A stretch of DNA of 64,000 nucleotides from Planomonospora parontospora (GCA_014647935.1 BMQD01000003.1:248001-312000); one strand, 5' to 3'; positions 1-11,296 are shown, counted from the stretch's first letter. The notes: a model not told the origin generated them from the letters alone. Program-made: numbers and translations.

Positions 1-1530
1 GAGGCGGCCAAGGGCGAGATGTACGAGACCGTGGACATCCCGGCGGACCACGCCGAGGCCGCCCGCGAGTGGCGTGACAAGCTCGTCGAGACCGTCGCCG
101 AGCACGACGACGAGCTGATGGAGCTCTTCCTCGAGGGCGTCGAGCCCACCGAGGAGCAGCTGGTCGCGGCCATCCGCCGCGCCACGCTGGCCAGCGCCAT
201 CAACCCGGTCCTGACCGGCACCGCGTTCAAGAACAAGGGCATCCAGCCCCTGCTCGACGCGATCGTCGCCTACCTCCCCGCGCCGACCGACATCCCGGCC
301 TTCAAGGGCCACGCGGCCGGCAACGAGGAGCAGGTCGTCGAGCGTCACGCGGACGTGAACGAGCCGTTCTCCGCACTCGCCTTCAAGATCATGAGTGACC
401 CGCACCTGGGCCGGCTCACCTACATCCGCATCTACTCGGGCACGCTCGAGACCGGCACCGCTGTGGTCAACTCGGTGAAGGGCAAGAAGGAGCGGATCGG
501 CAAGATCTACCAGATGCACGCGAACAAGCGCGAGGAGCGCCCGTCCGCGCACGCCGGTCAGATCGTCGCCGTGATGGGCCTGAAGGACACCACCACCGGT
601 GACACCCTGTGCGACCCGGCCAACCCGGTCGTCCTGGAGTCGATGACGTTCCCGGCCCCGGTCATCAACGTCGCGATCGAGCCCAAGACGAAGAGCGACC
701 AGGAGAAGCTCAGCACCGCCATCCAGCGGCTGGCCGAGGAGGACCCGTCCTTCCAGGTCCGCCGGGACGAGGAGACCGGTCAGACGGTCATCTGGGGCAT
801 GGGCGAGCTTCACCTGGAGATCCTCGTCGACCGGATGCGTCGCGAGTTCAAGGTCGAGGCCAACGTCGGCCGGCCGCAGGTGGCCTACCGGGAGACCATC
901 CGCCGCAAGGTGGAGAAGGTCGACTACGTCCACAAGAAGCAGACCGGTGGTTCCGGCCAGTTCGCCAAGGTCATCATCGACATTGAGCCGCTGGGCGAGG
1001 GCAACGACGGGTACGAGTTCGAGAACAAGGTCTCCGGTGGCCGCATCCCGCGGGAGTACATCCCGTCGGTCGACGCGGGTGCCCAGGAGGCCGCCGAGTT
1101 CGGTGTTCTCGCCGGTTACCCCATGGTCGGGGTGAAGGTCACCCTGCAGGACGGCGCCTACCACGAGGTGGACTCGTCCGAAATGGCCTTCAAGATCGCT
1201 GGCTCGATGGCCTTCAAGGAGGCCGCGCGCAAGGCGGACGCCGTAATCCTGGAGCCGGTGATGGCCGTCGAGGTCATCAGCCCCGAGGACTACATGGGTG
1301 ACGTCATCGGTGACCTCAACGGTCGCCGCGGGCAGATCCGGGCGATGGACGAGCGCGCAGGCGCCCGTGTCGTCCAGGCGATCGTGCCGCTCTCTGAGAT
1401 GTTCGGCTACGTGGGCGACCTCCGTAGCAAGACGCAGGGACGTGCGAGCTTCAGCATGCAGTTCGACTCCTACGCGGAAGTGCCCCAGCACATCGCCAAG
1501 GAGATCGTCGCGAAGGTCCGGGGCGAGTAG
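1..1530 (+). CDS. fusA: Elongation factor G, C-terminal part (5' end outside window)
   Basis: This GTPase drives ribosomal translocation. The frame is open from base 1 and 509 residues are present, so roughly the first 190 residues of a usual 700-residue EF-G, including the P-loop and switch regions, lie upstream of the window. What remains is the end of the G domain, domain II, and domains III-V. Domain IV is recognisable from [10 protein letters not shown] and GGSGQFAKV, and the IV/V junction from [15 protein letters not shown] and LEPVMAVEV. The frame is intact to its TAG stop. It sits directly upstream of tuf as in other bacterial str operons. It is truncated only by the window edge, so a pseudogene is unlikely. 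Confidence 0.98.
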   Translation, partial: EAAKGEMYETVDIPADHAEAAREWRDKLVETVAEHDDELMELFLEGVEPTEEQLVAAIRRATLASAINPVLTGTAFKNKGIQPLLDAIVAYLPAPTDIPAFKGHAAGNEEQVVERHADVNEPFSALAFKIMSDPHLGRLTYIRIYSGTLETGTAVVNSVKGKKERIGKIYQMHANKREERPSAHAGQIVAVMGLKDTTTGDTLCDPANPVVLESMTFPAPVINVAIEPKTKSDQEKLSTAIQRLAEEDPSFQVRRDEETGQTVIWGMGELHLEILVDRMRREFKVEANVGRPQVAYRETIRRKVEKVDYVHKKQTGGSGQFAKVIIDIEPLGEGNDGYEFENKVSGGRIPREYIPSVDAGAQEAAEFGVLAGYPMVGVKVTLQDGAYHEVDSSEMAFKIAGSMAFKEAARKADAVILEPVMAVEVISPEDYMGDVIGDLNGRRGQIRAMDERAGARVVQAIVPLSEMFGYVGDLRSKTQGRASFSMQFDSYAEVPQHIAKEIVAKVRGE

Positions 1531-1539
1531 TTCTCTGCC

Positions 1540-1564
1540 AGGCCGGCCCCTCCGGGGCCGGCCT
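1540..1564 (+). terminator. fusA-tuf intergenic hairpin
   Basis: A perfect 11-bp inverted repeat (AGGCCGGCCCC, loop TCC, then its complement) begins 10 bases after the fusA stop. There is no U-tract. It could be a partial terminator, an mRNA processing point or a 3' stabiliser that separates fusA from the more highly expressed tuf. Confidence 0.6.
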
Positions 1565-1621
1565 CCCCGAACCCGAGTGAAAAGACGAAAGTCAAGTCAG
1601 AATCTCTAAGGAGACAGACCA

Positions 1622-2815
<1,194 letters not shown>

Positions 2816-2827
2816 TACGACCACGGG

Positions 2828-2865
2828 GCGGCGGCCGGCTCTCGCAAGAAGAGGCCGGTCGCCGC
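2828..2865 (+). terminator. Hairpin after tuf
   Basis: The arms 2828-2842 and 2851-2865 pair almost perfectly (left GCGGCGGCCGGCTC, right GAGGCCGGTCGCCGC) about 13 bases after the tuf stop. No U-tract follows, which is common in actinobacteria. It probably ends or attenuates str-operon transcription ahead of the S10 genes. Confidence 0.65.
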
Positions 2866-3050
2866 GCCGCGCGGGGCTCCCGTGGCTCCACACGCGACCC
2901 ACGAACCGTGATCTCGCAGCTGCTTCGGCCGGATGTGACCGAAGCGACTGCCAGATCACGGAAGAAAGCGCAGATCTCGAACGTCTGCTACGTGGGGACA
3001 GGAGACGGACCGGACCGCCGGAAGGCGTGACGGGCCCGGATCCGCATATA

Positions 3051-3077
3051 GCGGCCGCCGGCCGCATGTAACTTTTT
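3051..3077 (+). promoter_or_regulatory. S10 leader hairpin with short U-tract
   Basis: GCGGCC, loop GCC, GGCCGC (3051-3065) is followed seven bases later by TTTTT (3073-3077), 30 bases before the rpsJ start. The remaining gap from tuf (2866-3050) holds no gene that I can support, only a short inverted repeat TTCGG/CCGAA near 2927-2946. The position suggests an attenuator or an autogenous control site in the S10 leader; that is inference. Confidence 0.4.
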
Positions 3078-3107
3078 CAGACGACAGCGAAGGACACCGA
3101 GGCCATT

Positions 3108-3416
3108 ATGGCGGGACAGAAGATCCGCATTCGGCTCAAGGCCTATGACCACGAGGTCATCGACGTTTCGGCCAAGAAGATCGTCGAGACGGTGACGCGG
3201 ACTGGCGCTAAGGTCGCGGGCCCGGTTCCGCTGCCGACGGAGAAGAACGTGTACTGCGTCATCCGCTCGCCGCACAAGTACAAGGACAGCCGCGAGCACT
3301 TCGAGATGCGCACGCACAAGCGGCTGATTGACATCATCGACCCGACGCCGAAGACGGTCGACTCGCTCATGCGACTCGACCTCCCCGCCGGCGTTGACAT
3401 CTCGATCAAGCTCTGA
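3108..3416 (+). CDS. rpsJ: 30S ribosomal protein S10
   Basis: S10 is a small-subunit head protein that also serves as the NusE antitermination factor. The 102-residue length and the sequence [19 protein letters not shown], with KFEMRTHKR-like text rendered here as [12 protein letters not shown], fit the family throughout. The ATG is preceded by CGAAGGAC at 3088-3095. It is the first gene of the S10 group, after a 292-base gap carrying hairpins, and rplC follows 14 bases downstream. Confidence 0.98.
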   Translation: MAGQKIRIRLKAYDHEVIDVSAKKIVETVTRTGAKVAGPVPLPTEKNVYCVIRSPHKYKDSREHFEMRTHKRLIDIIDPTPKTVDSLMRLDLPAGVDISIKL

Positions 3417-3430
3417 GGGAACGCACTGAC

Positions 3431-4084
3431 ATGGCTAAGCAGATCAAGGGCGTCCTGGGCAAGAAGCTCGGCATGACCCAGGTCTTCGACGCGGACAACC
3501 GCATGGTCCCGGTGACCGTGGTCGAGGCCGGTCCGTGCGTCGTGACCCGCGTCCGCACCCCCGAGAAGGACGGCTACTCCGCCGTTCAGCTCGGCTTCGG
3601 ACAGGTCGACCCGCGGAAGGTCAACAAGCCGCTCGGCGACTACCTGCGCAAGCACGACATCACCCCGCGCCGTTACTTCACGGAGATCCGTACGGACGAC
3701 GCGGCCGACTACACCATCGGCCAGGAGATCGCGGCCGACGCCTTCGAGGCCGGCCAGTTCGTCGACGTGACGGGCAAGAGCAAGGGCAAGGGCTTCGCGG
3801 GTGTCATGAAGCGTCACGGCTTCGGTGGTCTGGGCGCCTCGCACGGTACCCAGCGCAAGCACCGCTCGCCGGGCTCCATCGGTGGCTGCGCCACCCCGGG
3901 CCGCGTCTTCAAGGGCCTGCGCATGGCCGGTCGGATGGGCAACGTCCGCACCACCATCCAGAGCCTGAAGATCCACGCCGTGGACGCCGAGAAGGGCCTC
4001 ATCCTCATCAAGGGTGCGGTTCCCGGCGCCAACGGCAGCCTGGTCCTCATCCGCACCGCTGCCAAGAAGGGGGCTGCCAAGTGA
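3431..4084 (+). CDS. rplC: 50S ribosomal protein L3
   Basis: L3 is an early-assembly large-subunit protein that binds 23S rRNA near the peptidyl transferase centre. At 217 residues it has normal bacterial length. It opens with the conserved [14 protein letters not shown], and the central loop contains [15 protein letters not shown] and [15 protein letters not shown], which reach into the ribosome core. The Shine-Dalgarno GAGGGA lies upstream of the ATG. Its TGA overlaps the GTG start of rplD, so the two are translationally coupled. Confidence 0.98.
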   Translation: MAKQIKGVLGKKLGMTQVFDADNRMVPVTVVEAGPCVVTRVRTPEKDGYSAVQLGFGQVDPRKVNKPLGDYLRKHDITPRRYFTEIRTDDAADYTIGQEIAADAFEAGQFVDVTGKSKGKGFAGVMKRHGFGGLGASHGTQRKHRSPGSIGGCATPGRVFKGLRMAGRMGNVRTTIQSLKIHAVDAEKGLILIKGAVPGANGSLVLIRTAAKKGAAK

Positions 4085-4728
4085 GCACCATTGACGTCCT
4101 CGACGCCAGCGGCACGAAGGCCGGCTCGGTCGACCTGCCCGAGGACATCTTCGGAGCCAAGGTCAACGTCCCGCTGATCCACCAGGTGGTCGTGGCCCAG
4201 CTCGCCGCTCGCCGGCAGGGCACCCACAAGGCCAAGACCCGCGGTGAGGTCAGCGGTGGCGGCAAGAAGCCGTACCGCCAGAAGGGCACCGGCCGCGCCC
4301 GTCAGGGTTCGACCCGCGCTCCGCAGTTCACCGGCGGCGGCACCGTCCACGGCCCGGTCCCGCGCGACTACTCGCAGCGGACCCCCAAGAAGATGAAGGC
4401 CGCCGCGCTGCGCGGCGCCCTCTCCGACAGGGCGAACGGCGGCCGCGTCCACGTGGTCAGCGGCCTGGTCTCCAGCGAGACCCCCAAGACCAAGGCGGCC
4501 CTCGAGTCGCTGCGGAAGATCACGCAGGCTCGTAGCGTCCTGGTCGTCGTCGACGAGGGCGACGAGCTCACCTGGATGAGCCTGCGCAACGCCCCGGAGG
4601 TCCACCTGCTGGACGCCGGGCAGCTCAACACGTACGACGTGCTCTGCTACGACGACGTCGTTTTCACTCAGCAGGCGTACGACCAGGTCGTCACGCGTCT
4701 GAGCAAGAGCGGGAAGGAAGACGCCTGA
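4081..4728 (+). CDS. rplD: 50S ribosomal protein L4
   Basis: L4 lines the polypeptide exit tunnel and in some bacteria represses the S10 operon. The protein has 215 residues. The start is the GTG at 4081, overlapping the rplC stop as GTGA and giving the family-typical beginning [10 protein letters not shown]. The internal loop [18 protein letters not shown], followed by GGTVHGP, is the tunnel-wall signature. An upstream in-frame extension back to 3535 is only the third-frame shadow of rplC. The stop overlaps the rplW start by one base (TGATG). Confidence 0.97.
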   Translation: MSTIDVLDASGTKAGSVDLPEDIFGAKVNVPLIHQVVVAQLAARRQGTHKAKTRGEVSGGGKKPYRQKGTGRARQGSTRAPQFTGGGTVHGPVPRDYSQRTPKKMKAAALRGALSDRANGGRVHVVSGLVSSETPKTKAALESLRKITQARSVLVVVDEGDELTWMSLRNAPEVHLLDAGQLNTYDVLCYDDVVFTQQAYDQVVTRLSKSGKEDA

Positions 4729-5027
4729 TGGAGAAGATCGCCGACCCGCGCGACATCATCATCAAGCCGGTTGTCTCCGAGAAGAGCTACGGCCTGATCG
4801 ACGAGCACAACAAGTACACGTTCCTGGTGCGGAAGACGGCCAACAAGACGCAGGTCAAGATCGCCATCGAGCAGATCTTCGGCGTCAAGGTGGCGAGCGT
4901 CAACACCATCAACCGCCAGGGCAAGCGCAAGCGGACCAAGTTCGGCTACGGCCAGCGCCCGAGCACCAAGCGTGCGATCGTGAGCCTGGTCGAGGGCGAC
5001 CGGATCGACATCTTCGGTCAGGGCTGA
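4728..5027 (+). CDS. rplW: 50S ribosomal protein L23
   Basis: L23 sits at the tunnel exit and docks trigger factor and SRP. It has 99 residues. [16 protein letters not shown] at the N-terminus and [17 protein letters not shown] in the rRNA-binding loop identify it. The ATG overlaps the rplD stop by one base. An 89-base gap with a short inverted repeat (CCCCCGCC/GGCGGGGG around 5059-5079) separates it from rplB. Confidence 0.98.
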   Translation: MEKIADPRDIIIKPVVSEKSYGLIDEHNKYTFLVRKTANKTQVKIAIEQIFGVKVASVNTINRQGKRKRTKFGYGQRPSTKRAIVSLVEGDRIDIFGQG

Positions 5028-5116
5028 ACCGCTCGCCAGTAAGTGACGCGCCGAGCGCCCCCGCCGGGAGGCGGGGGCATTCGGCCGGATCAACCGACAA
5101 AGGATGAACGAAAAAG

Positions 5117-5953
5117 ATGGGCATCCGTAAGTACAAGCCGACGACCCCGGGTCGCCGCGGCTCGAGTGTCTCGGACTTCGCCGAGATCACCCGCAGCACG
5201 CCCGAGAAGTCGCTGCTCGCCCCGCTGCACAGCAAGGGCGGCCGCAACGTCCACGGCCGGGTCACCACCCGCCACCAGGGCGGCGGTCACAAGCGCGCCT
5301 ACCGGATCATCGACTTCCGGCGCCACGACAAGGACGGGATCCCGGCCAAGGTCGCTCACATCGAGTACGACCCGAACCGCACCTCCCGGATCGCGCTGCT
5401 GCACTACGCCGACGGGGAGAAGCGCTACATCCTCTGCCCGACCGGCCTCAAGCAGGGCGACAAGATCGAGAACGGCCCCGCGGCCGACATCAAGCCGGGT
5501 AACTGCCTCCCGCTGCGCAACATCCCGACCGGTACCTTCATCCACGCGGTGGAGCTCCGTCCGGGCGGCGGCGCCAAGCTGGGCCGGTCCGCCGGTGCGC
5601 AGATCCAGCTGCTCGCCAAGGAGGGCCAGTACGCCACGCTGCGTATGCCCTCCGGCGAAATGCGCCAGGTCGACGTGCGCTGCCGGGCCTCCATCGGCCA
5701 GGTCGGCAACGCCGAGCAGGGCAACATCAACTGGGGTAAGGCCGGCCGCATGCGGTGGAAGGGCAAGCGCCCCACCGTCCGCGGTGTCGCGATGAACCCG
5801 GTCGACCACCCGCACGGTGGTGGTGAGGGCAAGACGTCCGGCGGTCGTCACCCGGTCAACCCCAAGGGCAAGCCCGAGGGACGGACCCGTGCGGCGAACA
5901 AGGCCAGCGACCGCCTGATCATCCGTCGTCGGACCAAGCGGAAGAAGCGGTAG
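5117..5953 (+). CDS. rplB: 50S ribosomal protein L2
   Basis: L2 is essential for subunit association and peptidyl transfer. The full 278-residue length is present, with the [15 protein letters not shown] start. [19 protein letters not shown] lies in the RNA-binding domain, and the C-terminal [13 protein letters not shown] contains the conserved histidine near the catalytic centre. AAAGGA lies about 12 bases upstream of the ATG. rpsS begins 11 bases after the stop. Confidence 0.99.
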   Translation: MGIRKYKPTTPGRRGSSVSDFAEITRSTPEKSLLAPLHSKGGRNVHGRVTTRHQGGGHKRAYRIIDFRRHDKDGIPAKVAHIEYDPNRTSRIALLHYADGEKRYILCPTGLKQGDKIENGPAADIKPGNCLPLRNIPTGTFIHAVELRPGGGAKLGRSAGAQIQLLAKEGQYATLRMPSGEMRQVDVRCRASIGQVGNAEQGNINWGKAGRMRWKGKRPTVRGVAMNPVDHPHGGGEGKTSGGRHPVNPKGKPEGRTRAANKASDRLIIRRRTKRKKR

Positions 5954-5964
5954 GAGCAGCCGAA

Positions 5965-6243
5965 ATGCCACGTAGCCTTAAGAAGGGTCCCTTCGTGGAC
6001 GACCACCTTCAGAAGAAGGTGGACGCTCAGAACGAGAAGGGCACCAAGAACGTCATCAAGACGTGGTCGCGGCGCTCCATGATCGTGCCCGACATGATCG
6101 GTCACACGATCGCCGTCCACGACGGCCGCAAGCACGTCCCGGTGTTCGTCACCGAGGCGATGATCGGTCACAAGCTCGGTGAGTTCGCGCCCACGCGGAC
6201 CTTCCGCAGCCACGTCAAGGAAGACCGCCGCAGCCGGCGATAA
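5965..6243 (+). CDS. rpsS: 30S ribosomal protein S19
   Basis: S19 binds 16S rRNA in the 30S head with S13. It has 92 residues and begins [15 protein letters not shown], with the conserved [20 protein letters not shown] shortened in most families to the same core, and ends [19 protein letters not shown] at 5952-5956 overlaps the rplB stop and gives good spacing. A 113-base gap without a gene follows before rplV. Confidence 0.98.
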   Translation: MPRSLKKGPFVDDHLQKKVDAQNEKGTKNVIKTWSRRSMIVPDMIGHTIAVHDGRKHVPVFVTEAMIGHKLGEFAPTRTFRSHVKEDRRSRR

Positions 6244-6356
6244 GCGCCTGGGGAGAGGAAGCCGAGCCGCGAACGGCCGGAGGGCGAGAGCCGTACCGGT
6301 CGGGCAAGGCGAGGCGGACTCGCCCCATACGAAGCAGAAGGTAAGAGGAGTAAGCG

Positions 6357-6710
6357 ATGGAAGCCAGGGCTCAGGTGCGATTCGCGCGCCACACGCCCAT
6401 GAAGGCCCGCCGCGTGGTGGACCTCATTCGCGGGCTGCCCGCTTCGGAGGCGCAGGCCGTGCTGCAGTTCGCTCCCCAGTCGGCGAGCGAGACCGTGTAC
6501 AAGGTGCTGTCCAGCGCCATTGCGAACGCGGAGCACAACTTCAACCTCGACCGTGACACGCTCGTCGTGAGCCGTGCCTGGGTCGACGAGGGCCCCACCC
6601 TGAAGCGGTTCCGTCCCCGCGCCCAGGGTCGTGCCTATCGGATCAACAAGCGGACCAGCCACATCACCGTGATCGTGGAGTCCCGCGAGCCGAAGGGGAG
6701 GACCCGCTAG
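6357..6710 (+). CDS. rplV: 50S ribosomal protein L22
   Basis: L22 extends a beta-hairpin into the exit tunnel, the macrolide-contact region. It has 117 residues. [17 protein letters not shown] is near the N-terminus and the hairpin region shows [26 protein letters not shown] precedes the ATG. The stop shares one base with the GTG start of rpsC (TAGTG), indicating coupling. Confidence 0.98.
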   Translation: MEARAQVRFARHTPMKARRVVDLIRGLPASEAQAVLQFAPQSASETVYKVLSSAIANAEHNFNLDRDTLVVSRAWVDEGPTLKRFRPRAQGRAYRINKRTSHITVIVESREPKGRTR

Positions 6711-7570
6711 TGGGTCAGAAGGTCAACCCGCACGGGTTCCGCCTCGGCATCACGACCGACTTCAAGAGCCGGTGGTACGCCGACAAGCTCTACAAGTCGT
6801 ACGTGGCCGAGGACGTGGCGATCCGCCGCATGCTGAAGAAGGGCATGGAGCGGGCCGGCATTTCCAAGGTCGAGATCGAGCGGACCACCGACCGGGTTCA
6901 GGTCGACATCCACACCGCCCGTCCGGGCATCGTCATCGGCCGCCGCGGCGCCGAGGCGGACCGGATCCGGGGCGACCTCGAGAAGCTGACCAAGAAGCAG
7001 GTCCAGCTGAACATCCTCGAGGTCAAGAACCCCGAGATCGACGCCCAGCTCGTCGCCCAGGGCGTGGCCGAGCAGCTGTCCAGCCGTGTCTCGTTCCGGC
7101 GGGCCATGCGCAAGGCCATGCAGTCGGCCATGAAGAGCGGCGCCAAGGGCATCCGGGTGCAGTGCTCCGGTCGTCTGGGCGGCGCCGAGATGTCCCGCTC
7201 GGAGTTCTACCGCGAGGGCCGCGTGCCCCTGCACACGCTCCGCGCGGACATCGACTACGGCCTGTACGAGGCCCGTACCACCTTCGGCCGCATCGGCGTG
7301 AAGGTGTGGATCTACAAGGGTGAGGCTCCGACCAGCCGCGCCGAGCGTGAGGCGGCTGCCGCCGGCGCCCGTGCGGGCCAGCGTCGCGAGCGTGACGACC
7401 GTCGTGGCGGCGGCGCCGGTGGCGACCGTCCCCGTCGTGGTGGCGGCGCCGGTGGCGACCGTCCCCGTCGTGGCGGCGGCCGCGGCGACCGTGCACCCAG
7501 GACCGAGGCGGCTTCGCAGGCCGCCCCCGAGACCGGCCCGGCTGCGCAGCCGGGTGCTGAAGGGAGCTGA
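6710..7570 (+). CDS. rpsC: 30S ribosomal protein S3 with repetitive C-terminal tail
   Basis: S3 forms part of the mRNA entry tunnel with S4 and S5. The GTG start overlaps the rplV stop. Residues 1-215 are a normal S3 with [13 protein letters not shown] and the KH-domain region [20 protein letters not shown]. The protein is 286 residues long, because residues from about 215 onward form a low-complexity basic tail rich in Gly, Arg and Asp. The tail contains an 11-residue motif ([11 protein letters not shown]) repeated twice plus a degenerate copy. Such tails are known from other high-GC actinobacteria and are probably disordered. Confidence 0.98.
   Translation: MGQKVNPHGFRLGITTDFKSRWYADKLYKSYVAEDVAIRRMLKKGMERAGISKVEIERTTDRVQVDIHTARPGIVIGRRGAEADRIRGDLEKLTKKQVQLNILEVKNPEIDAQLVAQGVAEQLSSRVSFRRAMRKAMQSAMKSGAKGIRVQCSGRLGGAEMSRSEFYREGRVPLHTLRADIDYGLYEARTTFGRIGVKVWIYKGEAPTSRAEREAAAAGARAGQRRERDDRRGGGAGGDRPRRGGGAGGDRPRRGGGRGDRAPRTEAASQAAPETGPAAQPGAEGS
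7400..7495 (+). repeat. 33-bp in-frame tandem repeat in rpsC
   Basis: Units begin at 7400, 7433 and 7466 with CGTCGTGG. The first two differ at a single base and the third is degenerate and shorter. Each encodes [11 protein letters not shown] or a variant. Slippage would add or remove 11 residues without shifting frame, so length polymorphism is expected between strains. Confidence 0.9.
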
Positions 7571-7572
7571 CC

Positions 7573-7992
7573 ATGCTGATCCCGCGCAGGGTCAAGCACC
7601 GCAAGCAGCACCGGCCCGACCGCAGCGGCGCCGCCAAGGGCGGCACGCGCGTCGTGTTCGGCGAGTACGGCATTCAGGCGCTTGAGCACTCCTACGTGAC
7701 CAACCGCCAGATCGAGTCGGCTCGTATCGCGATGACCCGCCACATCAAGCGTGGCGGCAAGGTCTGGATCAACATCTACCCGGACCGTCCGCTCACCAAG
7801 AAGCCGGCCGAGACCCGCATGGGTTCCGGTAAGGGTTCGCCGGAGTGGTGGATCGCCAACGTCAAGCCCGGTCGCGTCATGTTCGAGCTCTCCGGTGTCG
7901 CCGAGCCGGTGGCCCGTGAGGCGCTGAAGCGGGCGATCCACAAGCTCCCGATGAAGTGCAAGGTCGTTAAGCGTGAAGTGGGTGAGGCGTGA
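7573..7992 (+). CDS. rplP: 50S ribosomal protein L16
   Basis: L16 organises the A-site tRNA contact of the large subunit. The 139-residue length is standard, with [15 protein letters not shown] at the start and the conserved [12 protein letters not shown] in the middle. GGAG lies just before the ATG. The stop overlaps the rpmC ATG (TGATG). Confidence 0.98.
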   Translation: MLIPRRVKHRKQHRPDRSGAAKGGTRVVFGEYGIQALEHSYVTNRQIESARIAMTRHIKRGGKVWINIYPDRPLTKKPAETRMGSGKGSPEWWIANVKPGRVMFELSGVAEPVAREALKRAIHKLPMKCKVVKREVGEA

Positions 7993-8228
7993 TGGCTAAG
8001 GGCCTGACCGCCGGTGAGCTGCGGGTGGAGGACCAGGACACCCTGGTCCAGAAGCTGAAGGAAGCCAAGGAGGAGCTGTTCAACCTCCGCTTCCAGGCCG
8101 CGACCGGCCAGTTGGAGAGCCACGGGCGGCTGCGCGCCGTCCGCCGCGAGATCGCCCGTATCTACACCGTGATGCGCGAGCGGGAGCTCGGCATTGTGAC
8201 GGTTGAGAAGGAGTCGAGCGATGGCTGA
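7992..8228 (+). CDS. rpmC: 50S ribosomal protein L29
   Basis: L29 lies at the tunnel exit beside L23. The protein has 78 residues from the ATG at 7992; a GTG one codon upstream is also in frame but would overlap rplP more. Family text includes [20 protein letters not shown] and [18 protein letters not shown]. Its last eight bases overlap the start of rpsQ. Confidence 0.97.
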   Translation: MAKGLTAGELRVEDQDTLVQKLKEAKEELFNLRFQAATGQLESHGRLRAVRREIARIYTVMRERELGIVTVEKESSDG

Positions 8229-8502
8229 AGCAACTGAGAGCACGACCGAGGCGCGGAACTACCGCAAGACCCGCGAGGGTCTGGTCGTCAGCGACAAGAT
8301 GGACAAGACTGTCGTCGTCGCCGTCGAGGACCGCGTCAAGCACCGCCTGTACGGCAAGGTCATCCGCAGGACGACCAAGTACAAGGCGCACGACGAGGCC
8401 AACAGCTGCGGCGTCGGCGACCGCGTCCTCCTGATGGAGACCCGGCCGCTGTCGGCCAGCAAGCGCTGGCGGGTCGTCGAGATCCTCGAGAAGGCCAAGT
8501 AG
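8221..8502 (+). CDS. rpsQ: 30S ribosomal protein S17
   Basis: S17 is an OB-fold 16S rRNA-binding protein of the 30S body. From the ATG at 8221 it has 93 residues, with [19 protein letters not shown] and the conserved [16 protein letters not shown]. The upstream in-frame codons to 8203 lie inside rpmC and are not needed. It is the last gene of the S10 group: a strong hairpin and a 261-base gap follow. Confidence 0.97.
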   Translation: MAEATESTTEARNYRKTREGLVVSDKMDKTVVVAVEDRVKHRLYGKVIRRTTKYKAHDEANSCGVGDRVLLMETRPLSASKRWRVVEILEKAK

Positions 8503-8511
8503 CAACGCGCC

Positions 8512-8577
8512 TCGTGGGGGGTGGCAGGTCCACCCCCCACGACGGCGTCCAAGGGTGTGGGGGCTCGCCCCCGCACC
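8512..8577 (+). terminator. Paired hairpins between rpsQ and rplN
   Basis: A perfect 13-bp inverted repeat (arms 8512-8524 and 8530-8542, 5-base loop) is followed by a second hairpin at 8554-8577 with a GGGGG/CCCCC core. Neither has a U-tract. They mark the S10/spc boundary exactly where the E. coli operons also divide. The rest of the gap to rplN (8578-8763) has no supportable gene. Confidence 0.75.
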
Positions 8578-8763
8578 GCCTGCGGCGGCGGTCGCCGGCC
8601 AGGGAGACCGGGCCCCGGACGGGCCGGTGCGTCACATGACGGACCGGCTGCGGGGTGCGGCGGACCCGGGCGGACGGGCTGTCGCCGGGGGAAAAAGACC
8701 ACAGTAGGTTCCGCAAGGCTCGCCCGCCCGGGGCGAGAACCGGCGAGACAAACAGGAGTAGAC

Positions 8764-9132
8764 GTGATCCAGCAGGAGTCGCGACTCAAGGTCGCCGACA
8801 ACACGGGTGCGAAGGAAGTCCTCTGCATCCGGGTGCTCGGCGGCTCGGGTCGGCGCTACGCCGGTATCGGCGACATCATCGTCGCCACTGTCAAGGACGC
8901 CATTCCCGGCGGCACCGTGAAGAAGGGCGACGTGGTCAAGGCCGTCGTCGTCCGCACTGTCAAGGAGCGCCGCCGGCCCGACGGCTCCTACATCCGCTTC
9001 GACGAGAACGCCGCCGTCATCATCAAGGACAGCGGTGACCCTCGCGGCACGCGTATCTTCGGTCCCGTCGGCCGCGAGCTGCGTGACAAGAAGTTCATGC
9101 GCATCATCTCGCTCGCGCCGGAGGTGTTGTAA
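8764..9132 (+). CDS. rplN: 50S ribosomal protein L14
   Basis: L14 forms part of the inter-subunit bridge B8. It has 122 residues. The GTG at 8764, preceded by a CAGGAG Shine-Dalgarno, gives the family N-terminus [17 protein letters not shown]. An open upstream stretch back to 8521 is the hairpin-rich intergenic region, not coding. The sequence ends [17 protein letters not shown]-like, here [17 protein letters not shown]. rplX follows immediately. Confidence 0.98.
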   Translation: MIQQESRLKVADNTGAKEVLCIRVLGGSGRRYAGIGDIIVATVKDAIPGGTVKKGDVVKAVVVRTVKERRRPDGSYIRFDENAAVIIKDSGDPRGTRIFGPVGRELRDKKFMRIISLAPEVL

Positions 9133-9432
9133 ATGTCGAAGCTGCATGTGAAGAAGGGTGACCTGGTCCAGGTCATCGCCGGCAAGGACAAGGGTGCCAA
9201 GGGTCGTGTGATCGCCGCCCTCCCGCGCGAGGACCGCGTGGTGGTCGAAGGCGTCAACATGATCAAGAAGCACGTCAAGGAGAGCCTGCAGGGCCCGCGC
9301 GGCGCCAAGACCGGCGGCGTGCAGACCATGGAGGCTCCCATCCACGTGAGCAACGTCAAGAAGCTCAAGGATGACGAGAAGCCCGCCAAGAAGGCCGACA
9401 AGAAGGCCGACGAGTCGGGTGAGGACAACTGA
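9133..9432 (+). CDS. rplX: 50S ribosomal protein L24
   Basis: L24 is an assembly initiator protein with a KOW motif: [20 protein letters not shown] near the N-terminus. The 99 residues end in a charged Lys/Asp/Glu tail. GGAGGTG within the rplN terminus supplies the ribosome binding site. The stop overlaps the rplE start by one base. Confidence 0.98.
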   Translation: MSKLHVKKGDLVQVIAGKDKGAKGRVIAALPREDRVVVEGVNMIKKHVKESLQGPRGAKTGGVQTMEAPIHVSNVKKLKDDEKPAKKADKKADESGEDN

Positions 9433-10001
9433 TGACTGCCACCTCTGAAGAGCGCACGCTCCCTCGCCTCAAGCAGCGTTACCGCGAGGAGATCGCCGCG
9501 AAGCTGCAGGAGGAGTTCGGGTTCGAGAACGTCATGCTGATCCCCACGATCACCAAGATCAAGGTGAACATGGGTGTCGGTGAGGCGGCCCGCGACTCCA
9601 AGCTGATCGAGGGCGCCGTCCGCGACCTCACGGTCATCACCGGTCAGAAGCCGGCCGTCGTGCGGGCCCGCAAGTCCATCGCCCAGTTCAAGCTGCGCGA
9701 GGGCATGCCGATCGGTGCGCACGTCACGCTGCGCGGCGACCGCATGTGGGAGTTCCTGGACCGTCTGCTGTCCCTGGCGCTTCCCCGTATCCGCGACTTC
9801 CGCGGCCTGTCGCCGAAGCAGTTCGACGGCAACGGCAACTACACCTTCGGTCTCACCGAGCAGGTCATGTTCCACGAGATCGACCAGGACAAGGTCGACC
9901 GGCAGCGTGGCATGGACATCACGGTCGTGACCACCGCCAAGACCGACGACCAGGGCCGGGCGCTGCTGAAGCACCTCGGCTTCCCCTTCAAGGAGGCCTG
10001 A
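9432..10001 (+). CDS. rplE: 50S ribosomal protein L5
   Basis: L5 binds 5S rRNA in the central protuberance. It has 189 residues; [33 protein letters not shown] and DFRGL are family-typical, with [15 protein letters not shown] in the C-terminal half. The ATG overlaps the rplX stop (TGATG). rpsN starts two bases after the stop. Confidence 0.98.
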   Translation: MTATSEERTLPRLKQRYREEIAAKLQEEFGFENVMLIPTITKIKVNMGVGEAARDSKLIEGAVRDLTVITGQKPAVVRARKSIAQFKLREGMPIGAHVTLRGDRMWEFLDRLLSLALPRIRDFRGLSPKQFDGNGNYTFGLTEQVMFHEIDQDKVDRQRGMDITVVTTAKTDDQGRALLKHLGFPFKEA

Positions 10002-10003
10002 TC

Positions 10004-10189
10004 ATGGCGAAGACGTCGCTCAAGGTCAAGGCTGCTCGCAAGGCCAAGTTCGAGGTCCGGGCCTACACCCGGTGCTCGCGCTGTGGTCGTCCCCGCGCCG
10101 TGTTCAGGAAGTTCGGCCTGTGCCGCATCTGCTTCCGTGAGATGGCGCACCGGGGCGAGCTGCCCGGCATCACCAAGTCGAGCTGGTAG
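10004..10189 (+). CDS. rpsN: 30S ribosomal protein S14, zinc-binding type
   Basis: S14 sits in the 30S head. The protein has 61 residues and belongs to the short type Z, with cysteine pairs CSRC and CRIC forming a zinc ribbon. It begins [16 protein letters not shown] and ends [16 protein letters not shown] near the end of rplE supplies the Shine-Dalgarno. Actinobacteria often carry a second, zinc-free S14 elsewhere for zinc limitation; none is in this window. Confidence 0.97.
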   Translation: MAKTSLKVKAARKAKFEVRAYTRCSRCGRPRAVFRKFGLCRICFREMAHRGELPGITKSSW

Positions 10190-10190
10190 T

Positions 10191-10283
10191 CGCGCGCGGT
10201 CTCCGCGATCCGTCGCGGGGCCGCGCGGCGCCGGCCGTACCAGAGAAGTCATATTCACCGGGCGCTGTTCGAAGAAAGCGCCC
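10191..10283 (+). promoter_or_regulatory. rpsN-rpsH intergenic inverted repeats
   Basis: The 147-base gap holds an imperfect GC-rich hairpin (about 10191-10231) and a 7-bp inverted repeat GGGCGCT/AGCGCCC (10260-10266 and 10277-10283). The location in the spc cluster recalls S8 autoregulation sites. The match to that motif was not tested, so the role is open. Confidence 0.35.
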
Positions 10284-10336
10284 ATGACCGCACCGTAGGT
10301 CCCCTGGGGAAACCGCGGTGAGGAAGGCCACCGGCC

Positions 10337-10735
10337 ATGACGATGACCGACCCGATCGCAGACATGCTGACGCGTCTGCGAAACGCGAACTCGGCGTACC
10401 ACGACACCGTGGCGATGCCGTACTCGAAGATCAAGGCGCACATCGCCGAGATCCTCCAGCAGGAGGGTTACATCCAGGCCTGGAGCGTCGAGGACGCCAA
10501 GGTCGGAAAGAACCTCGTGGTGGAGCTCAAGTTCGGGCCGAACCGTGAGCGTTCGCTCGCGGGCCTGCGCCGGGTTTCCAAGCCCGGCCTGCGGGTCTAT
10601 GCAAAGAAGGACAACCTGCCTCGAGTCCTGGGCGGACTGGGCGTCGCGATCATCTCGACGTCCGGCGGCCTCATGACCGACAAGCAGGCCGGCAAGCGTG
10701 GTGTGGGCGGGGAAGTCCTCGCCTACGTTTGGTAG
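10337..10735 (+). CDS. rpsH: 30S ribosomal protein S8
   Basis: S8 binds the central domain of 16S rRNA. The 132-residue protein starts [18 protein letters not shown], the usual actinobacterial form, and ends with [20 protein letters not shown]. The first of two in-frame ATGs is chosen because GAGGAAGG lies about ten bases upstream. It leads the second part of the spc group. Confidence 0.98.
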   Translation: MTMTDPIADMLTRLRNANSAYHDTVAMPYSKIKAHIAEILQQEGYIQAWSVEDAKVGKNLVVELKFGPNRERSLAGLRRVSKPGLRVYAKKDNLPRVLGGLGVAIISTSGGLMTDKQAGKRGVGGEVLAYVW

Positions 10736-10751
10736 AAGGGAGGCATACAGC

Positions 10752-11294
10752 ATGTCGAGAATCGGACGGCTGCCCATCCCTGTACCGAGCGGCGTCGACG
10801 TCACCATCGACGGTCGGGATGTCACGGTCAAGGGCCCCAAGGGCACGCTCTCGCACACGGTGGCGGAGCCGATCGAGGTCGCTCGGGCGGAGGACGGCAC
10901 TGTCGCCGTCACGCGTCCCAGCGACGAGAACAAGGTCCGTGCGCTCCACGGTCTGTCCCGCACGCTGATCGCCAACATGGTGACGGGCGTGACCCAGGGA
11001 TTCTCCAAGACCCTGGAGATCGTGGGCGTCGGTTACCGCGTCCAGGCCAAGGGTCCGACTCAGCTCGAGTTCGCCCTCGGTTTCAGTCACCCGGTGATCG
11101 TGGACGCCCCCGAGGGCGTCACCTTCCGCGTCGAGAAGCCGACGCTGTTCCACGTGGACGGCATCGACAAGCAGAAGGTCGGCGAGATCGCCGCGAACAT
11201 CCGCAAGCTGCGCAAGCCCGACCCGTACAAGGGCAAGGGCGTGCGCTACCAGGGTGAAGTTATCCGCCGCAAGGTCGGAAAGGCTGGTAAGTAG
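10752..11294 (+). CDS. rplF: 50S ribosomal protein L6
   Basis: L6 lies near the GTPase-associated centre. From the ATG at 10752 it has 180 residues, beginning [17 protein letters not shown]. Both halves of the duplicated fold are present and the C-terminus carries [22 protein letters not shown] lies upstream. rplR begins two bases after the stop. Confidence 0.98.
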   Translation: MSRIGRLPIPVPSGVDVTIDGRDVTVKGPKGTLSHTVAEPIEVARAEDGTVAVTRPSDENKVRALHGLSRTLIANMVTGVTQGFSKTLEIVGVGYRVQAKGPTQLEFALGFSHPVIVDAPEGVTFRVEKPTLFHVDGIDKQKVGEIAANIRKLRKPDPYKGKGVRYQGEVIRRKVGKAGK

Positions 11295-11296
11295 GC

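Noticed and set aside
8512-8577. A riboswitch in the rpsQ-rplN gap
   Set aside because: Only simple perfect hairpins are present, without the junctions or conserved loops of known riboswitches.
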